Below are positions 59,083-64,000 of a stretch of DNA of 64,000 nt, one piece after another; position 1 is the stretch's first letter, and each line of letters opens with the position of its first letter. Made by a program: the position numbers and the translations under genes. The notes below the pieces were generated by a model. The model worked only from the letters and a program-made list of their open reading frames with translations. It was not told the origin of the DNA and searched no databases. The DNA is taken from contig BCIM01000001.1 in assembly GCA_039545315.1 (NCBI GenBank), positions 978,805-1,042,804 on the forward strand, in the 5' to 3' direction. Source of the DNA: Kondoa malvinella. Lineage: Eukaryota; Basidiomycota; Agaricostilbomycetes; Agaricostilbales; Kondoaceae.

Positions 59083-60660
59083 ATGTCTCGCTCTTTCCTC
59101 TTATTCTGTCTTTTCTCCGTCTCCTTCTATCTCTTTGGCCCAAAGCTATGGAAACATGCGACAAAACGGTCGAATCCCTTTTCTGCACCGACGCATCATA
59201 TTCCTTCGCACATCGCTAAGCTACTTGGCCCATACTCTCCCTGCTACCCTGTAGAGACCTTCTCTTCGGCACTTGAAGTCGACCAGGTGCACGTCTTGCA
59301 ACGACATGGTGCTAGATATCCGACTTCACAAGCACTACGCGGAATTGGAGCAGCTGTGGACAAGCTCAAACGAGCTACTTCGTATCACGACTCAAGACTA
59401 TCCTTTCTCAAAGACTATCAGCTGGAACTGAAGTCTGATGCCTTGATTCCATTCGGACGACAAGAGTAAGTCCTTCACTGTCTTCCTTTTGTCCTATTGA
59501 TAGCTGTCTCGTTAGGTCTTACTTCTCTGGCGCGCAGACCTACCAGCGCTACAAACATGTAGACGACTACTGCCATCGCAGGCCATTCATCCGCGCTTCT
59601 TCTTCCCCTCGAGTAGTCGAATCGGCATATGCTTTCGCAAGAGGCTTCGCAGACGCTAGTGAACGCTTTGGTCCTGTTGAAAATGTGCTCGTTATTGACG
59701 ACGGTCCCGAAGTATGTCGTCTCACCTATCTCGTTGTGCATTGCTGACTGCGCATTACAAGTCGAACGACACCCTCGCCAATCACCGCTGTCCAAACCTA
59801 GACACCTCAATAGCAAGCAAAGCAATATCAGAATGGGCGACCCATTTCTCTACAACAACAGCCAAATTCGATAGAGCGGCACCGGGCGCCAACCTCGAAA
59901 ATCGCGATATACCTGGTCTAATGTCTTTATGCTCTTTCGAGACACTTGCACACAATCGCAAGAGCCCATGGTGCGATCTGTTCGAGTTGCAAGATTGGGA
60001 AAAGCTCTCGTATCTGTTTGATTTGCAAAAGTACTATTTCACTGGACCAGGAAATCCGTTAGGCAAAGTGCAAGGGATTGGTTATGTGACGGAGTTGATT
60101 ACTAGGCTAACTGGGGAACGTTATGTGGATGCGGATCAGACGCAGACCAATCATACGCTCAATGAATCAGAGGAGACTTTCCCGCTTGATGCGTGTATCT
60201 ATGCCGAGTAAGTCTTTTTGTGCGAGCGACTCTTGCCTAGATTCTTATGCGGACGAATAGCTTTACACACGATAATCAGATGATCCCGATTTTTGCGGCC
60301 CTCGGTCTGTTAGACACGATGAGCAAGCTCGATCCGCTAGTCAACGACCCGCATCACGCCTTTCGCACTGCTTCGCTCGTACCATTCGCCAGTCGTTTTA
60401 TCGTGGAGCGCGTCAAGCTACATGATAAGCACTACGTCCGGATCCTCATCAATGACAAGCTCATCTCACTCAAACACCTCTGCCCGACTATCGACGAAGA
60501 TCTATGTCCTCTATCAGAATTCGTACATAGCGTATCGGCGTACAGTATGGGCGCGGGACAGAAAGAATGGCTCGGGTGTTTCGACCAGTCAAGATGTACA
60601 TTACAAAAGAACCCGAAGCACGGCATACGAATAGCTTATCCAAATGACTGGGTATATTAA
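59083..60660 (+). CDS. Histidine acid phosphatase (phytase-like)
   Basis: Starts MSRSFLLFCLFSVSFYLFG, a signal peptide or type II anchor, then the branch-2 histidine phosphatase motifs: QRHGARYPTS with the nucleophile His and phosphate-binding Arg, IRASSSPRVVESAYAFARGF with the second conserved Arg, and FTHDNQMIP with the catalytic His-Asp proton donor. Four exons or so; donors at 59466, near 59710 and near 60208. Paired cysteines (SPCYP, DLCPLSEF, CTLQ) fit the disulfide-bonded secreted fold. The family releases phosphate from phytate or other monoesters at acid pH. It shares an 86-bp promoter with BDP1, and its stop lies 3 bp from the MAF1 stop. Confidence 0.87.
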
Positions 60661-60663
60661 TCC

Positions 60664-61952
60664 TCATACTTTCACCCTCTTCAATGATTGCCCGTCATCG
60701 CTTGTACCGTAGAGCGGACCAGAAGTGCGAGAGCGAGTCTGAGTGAAGGGCGAGTTGTAGAGCTTGTCGTCGGACAGACGAGCGTGTGCATAAGCGGAGA
60801 GTGGTAGATTGCTGCGATCGGTAGCTTGATGAGGGACGACACGGCGCATAAGGTGTGAAATGAACAGAACCCGCTTCATGCGTTTGTTGACGAAAAAGTA
60901 GGAACAACTGGCCTATGTTAGCCCGGGAAGTCTACAAAATTCACGGAAAGACTCACGACCAAAGCAATCCACTGCTCGCTGCATCCTGCTCAAACGCACT
61001 CGGCGTATTCGACCTGCTTCGCTCTCCAAAAGGCGACCTACTGCCTCCCCTGCCCCTCGAAAACCGATTGGTGAAAGCTTGACCAGGAGAACTAGTCATG
61101 TAGGATTTGCCAGAACGCAGTCGACGCGAGGTAGCTGGACTAGCAGGAGCCGATTCGAAACCGTCCATCTGGAAATGACCATCCTCCGACTCTTGCCTGC
61201 TACTGCCTCCATCCCCAACTTCACTTGGCGCGACTGATCCGCGCTCTGATTCAGCCGCATGTGGGTCGGAATTTATGTCAGGCGAGTAAGAGTAGACCTC
61301 GCATTCGCCCAATTCGACTATCGGATCCAAGATTTGGCGAAGGAAAGGATGCGTAGGCGTTTCATAGCTGCCAGAAATTGTGTCTGCTGGAAAGTGATCG
61401 CCAGGCTGGGGAGTGGTTGCATTGCCGCTTGTGGAAGGCGAGAAGGAAGAGAATGAGCGGTAGACACTGTTGGTGTTTGAAGTTGTAGCAGCTGAAGCGC
61501 GTAGGTGATTGAGTGCAGTAGATAGCGACGCCAACACAGAGCGGGCTGAAGGCTCGCGAGTAAACTCATCCGCCCGGACGGCGCTAAAGTCGAAATCCGG
61601 GAAGGCTTGATTGAGTGTGCCGATCAAATGACAGAGTGTTCGACGAGACTCTCGCTTATCCAGTGGGCCGAAAGCGCTGTCGACTTGAGCGTCATGCTGA
61701 TCTGGCGGAGAACCGGCGATAGAGAATTCGAGGTCCGAGACTAGATCATGTTCGAGTGCTTTGTAGAGCTTGCGTTCCCGAGCGACTGGCTTGCAACTGT
61801 ATGCTTCAATACGTGTGGTGACCTTGAGCGAAGGCGAAGCGTAAGACAGTGCGGACGACAGAAGTTCCAATTCGGGCAAGTTGTCCAAATCTTCACGTCA
61901 TTGTGAGCTCAATCACTCTAGAGCACTGCTACTACAATTACTCACATTTCAT
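60664..61952 (-). CDS. MAF1: RNA polymerase III repressor MAF1
   Basis: Exons 61946-61952, 60957-61890 and 60664-60907 give 394 residues. A 7-nt first coding exon (MK plus one base) completes MKYLDNLPELELLSSALSYA, matching the family N-terminus. Box A includes RIEAYSCKPVARERKLYKAL and DLVSDLEFSI, box B FGPLDKRESRRTLCHLIGTL and AFPDFDFS with EFTREPS, and box C, rejoined over the last intron, LLWSCSYFFVNKRMKRVLF. Between A/B and C is a Ser-rich region with SRRLRSGKSYMTSS, typical of the PKA/TORC1-phosphorylated linker. MAF1 enters the nucleus on starvation or stress and shuts off RNA polymerase III. Two loops, including a Ser/Arg-rich one, make it longer than human MAF1. Confidence 0.92.
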
Positions 61953-63036
61953 TGAAGAGTATTGACGCGAAACCAGGTTAAGAACGTGTCTTCGGATGAT
62001 ACAGCGGGAAACGTTGTATTACAACAACAAGGCGAGATGAGATTGACAACAGGCTGAAGGGACAATAGGAAGGCAGAGTACAACAGGAGACAGCGACAGA
62101 TGATTGAAAGCACTTTAGCGAGCGAACAATGCTCGGCAAAGGCTTGGGGAATAGTAGAGGTGTTTGATGGGAAGGAGTTGCCGAGATACAATGTCGGACA
62201 ACTGAGGGAGTCTTGCGCGCTTGAAGGTGCTGGGTAGGGCTTACTGATGCGAGCCGGTCATTGATGCAAGACAAGCGCCCTAATGCAACTCAACGCGGGT
62301 GTCGTCTGACACGGCCAATGCTGTGCTGCGCCTCAAAGATATATTGCGCTCTGTGAGTACGCAAGTGTTGCTTCAGCTGCCCCAGGCTAGCGCGACTACC
62401 CTTTCCTGCCCTCTCTCTCTCTCTGAGCCATCAGCGCTTCAGCGGCCGCAAAACACCTGGAGGACCTCGACATCTCGCTGTCTGGCTACCTAGAACTCTC
62501 ACTCTTCTCACTTTTATGCTGTCTTCTCGCTAGCTGGATTGCCTATTTTGTGCCGCATCGAGATGGCATCACCTTACAGTTTCCTTTTCGAGCCTCGTGT
62601 CTCAGTATCCTTCTGTTCTATGATGTCAACAGAGATCTAGCAGACAGAGCTTGCTCGCTTGGGTTTTGCCGTGCGCTCGGCAATATATGCGTCATTCCCA
62701 ACGATATTCTGAACTCGACTGGCTCGATCCATCTTGGATGTTATGTGTTGTCGTTGTCGATCCCTTTTGACTTGACTAAGACCGCTGACCTCCAAGACGC
62801 CTCACTGTGCCTACTGTCTTTACCTATTCTGTTGAATCTGCAAATTACTGGACGGCGCGCAACCTGAAGATTGCTATATACACGGCCGTAAAGTTTCCGC
62901 TGTTTTGTCTTGTCTATTGATCAAGAGGCTGGCCCTTTGTTGATCAAGAAATATACCTACATCCATCCAGCGAGTGCCTTCATCAAGCTTGCTATACCGT
63001 GGCTCATTTGCTAGAATAGTAACCCTGTTCGTTACA
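61953..63036. other. Intergenic, nothing convincing
   Basis: 1,084 bp between divergent MAF1 and the last gene. A CT dinucleotide tract lies near 62410-62425. The frames at 62299-62493 and 62550-62867 lack ATGs or coherent composition. A hidden intron-rich gene cannot be excluded. Confidence 0.4.
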
Positions 63037-64000
63037 ATGGACAATAACTCGCCTCAGAGACCACCAGCAGAGCGCAGACAGAGTCGTGTTCGCTTCAGCA
63101 TGTCTGAAATGGCCAGCGCTGCTGAAATTGCAAACCCGTCGCGTCGAGAATCTTTGGATGAAGCAAGACCGCAATACAATCTGCAGCCCACTCCTTACCA
63201 TCAACCGTCGAGCGATCCTTTCGCAGAAGCCTATGCAGCTGAAATCGAGAGCGATGGAGAAGAGCTTGGTCGACCTGAACCACATGTCGGTCATCCTTCT
63301 GCTGAAGAATCTCGTGGTCGCGCTATAGATCGGACTCCTCAGCATCCACCAGAGCATCGACCTAGTCTTCCAGCCGCTTTGCCTCTCTTGCCGCCTACCA
63401 GCAATGTCCAACAACGCAATCCAATGTCTCCTTCTGCCCAAGCAGATGCTACACCTCGCCTAGGCAATGTACGCGCAGCTCAGACGCCAACTCTACATCA
63501 GCCATATCGACCTCAAGTCCCTCAGACATTTTCTCCCATAAACTGTATGCAGTCACCACACCTTGCTGGAACGCCTCAAGGTCTCCCAGCTGCTTACGGC
63601 TCTCCTCAAGGTGGCTTCCAATCAATGTGGTCAACTTTGCCCAATGATGATGTCTCGCCCCGATCTGCCGTCTTCCCTACTTCCCGCTCTACTCCGGTCA
63701 TTGCACCACTGGCTACACACAACCGCGCGCATGCTCGAGGTGGCTCAGTCTCATCTATCCCATACAACAGCAACAATGATCTCTACACCGAGTTCGACCG
63801 CCGAGCTTCAGCACCCATCAACAGTCCAGCGAACCGGTCCTCCATGACTTTTAATTCACCTCTGATCAAATCTCGGCCTTTCGCTGCACCCAGCGCGCCT
63901 TATGCTGTACCAGAAACACTCGACCACAGACGGGATAGTGATGCCACTTTGAACGATCCGGATTGGCCGGAGATGCAGGAAGGAGATACTTTGGACAAGG
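63037..64000 (+). CDS. Ser/Pro/Gln-rich N-terminus of an unknown protein (partial)
   Basis: Open without interruption from ATG 63037 to the window edge, at least 321 residues with no intron seen. The sequence is disordered: Arg/Ser-rich at the start (RPPAERRQSRVRFSMSEM), then Pro/Gln/Ser-rich with several basic-SP sites (SSDPFAEAY, MSPSAQADATPR, SPRSAVFPTSRSTPV), and turning acidic at the end (DPDWPEMQEGDTLDK). Long cytosolic tails of this type precede the membrane domain in fungal wall-synthesis and channel proteins, but the diagnostic part lies outside the window. Function cannot be stated. Confidence 0.7.
   Translation, partial: MDNNSPQRPPAERRQSRVRFSMSEMASAAEIANPSRRESLDEARPQYNLQPTPYHQPSSDPFAEAYAAEIESDGEELGRPEPHVGHPSAEESRGRAIDRTPQHPPEHRPSLPAALPLLPPTSNVQQRNPMSPSAQADATPRLGNVRAAQTPTLHQPYRPQVPQTFSPINCMQSPHLAGTPQGLPAAYGSPQGGFQSMWSTLPNDDVSPRSAVFPTSRSTPVIAPLATHNRAHARGGSVSSIPYNSNNDLYTEFDRRASAPINSPANRSSMTFNSPLIKSRPFAAPSAPYAVPETLDHRRDSDATLNDPDWPEMQEGDTLDK

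Noticed and set aside
62299..62867. Possible gene between MAF1 and the last gene
   Set aside because: Suggestive pieces such as NAVLRLKDILRS and AAKHLEDLDISLSGYL cannot be joined in frame with consensus splice sites and no ATG fits.

Overview
The window is nuclear DNA from a compact, intron-dense fungal genome. Coding genes are broken by many introns of about 47-60 nt with GTNNGN donors and CTAAC/CTGAC-like branch sites, and gene ends lie 3-200 bp apart. That intron density together with the protein set (PC-esterase/DxxH proteins, a GT2-GT4 chimera, fungalysin, basidiomycete-style Zn2Cys6 and bZIP factors) points to a basidiomycete yeast or dimorphic fungus. I cannot place it more finely. I saw no rRNA, tRNA, CRISPR or autonomous transposon.

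Layout, left to right. 1-15 kb: the 3' part of an Lsb5-like VHS/GAT adaptor, a Golgi-type GT2-GT4 glycosyltransferase, a PC-esterase, a four-exon CMC1-like twin-CX9C cytochrome oxidase factor, carboxypeptidase Y, MutY with a PIP box, and a hormone-sensitive-lipase-type hydrolase with a long polar tail. 15-27 kb: fungalysin (M36), a small coiled-coil protein, prefoldin 5, an RCC1-repeat protein, the DEAD-box helicase DBP8, enolase and an unknown protein.

27-37.4 kb: a physically bounded carbohydrate cluster made of an MFS sugar/oligosaccharide transporter, a Zn2Cys6 transcription factor and a PA14-containing GH3 beta-glucosidase. The factor and the glucosidase diverge from one 173-bp promoter. 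The whole cluster is bracketed by two inverted copies of a roughly 105-bp palindrome-bearing repeat. Uptake, hydrolysis and control of a beta-glucoside or cello-oligosaccharide would all be encoded here. This is the most interesting structure in the window.

37.6-52.7 kb: an AP-1-like bZIP factor, a three-exon KISH/TMEM167 gene whose first coding exon is only the ATG, condensin SMC2, several unrecognised proteins (one a coiled-coil/Gln-rich protein that should be read as a single gene across what look like two), and a Ytp1-family membrane protein. 52.9-64 kb: a KHA1-type K+/H+ antiporter, the RNA polymerase III factor BDP1, a histidine acid phosphatase, the Pol III repressor MAF1, and the 5' part of a Ser/Pro-rich protein running off the end. 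BDP1 and MAF1, two parts of the Pol III control system, flank the phosphatase.

Gene models were assembled by eye from reading frames and splice consensus. Spans include introns. Exon boundaries stated explicitly were checked for frame; those not stated are approximate.
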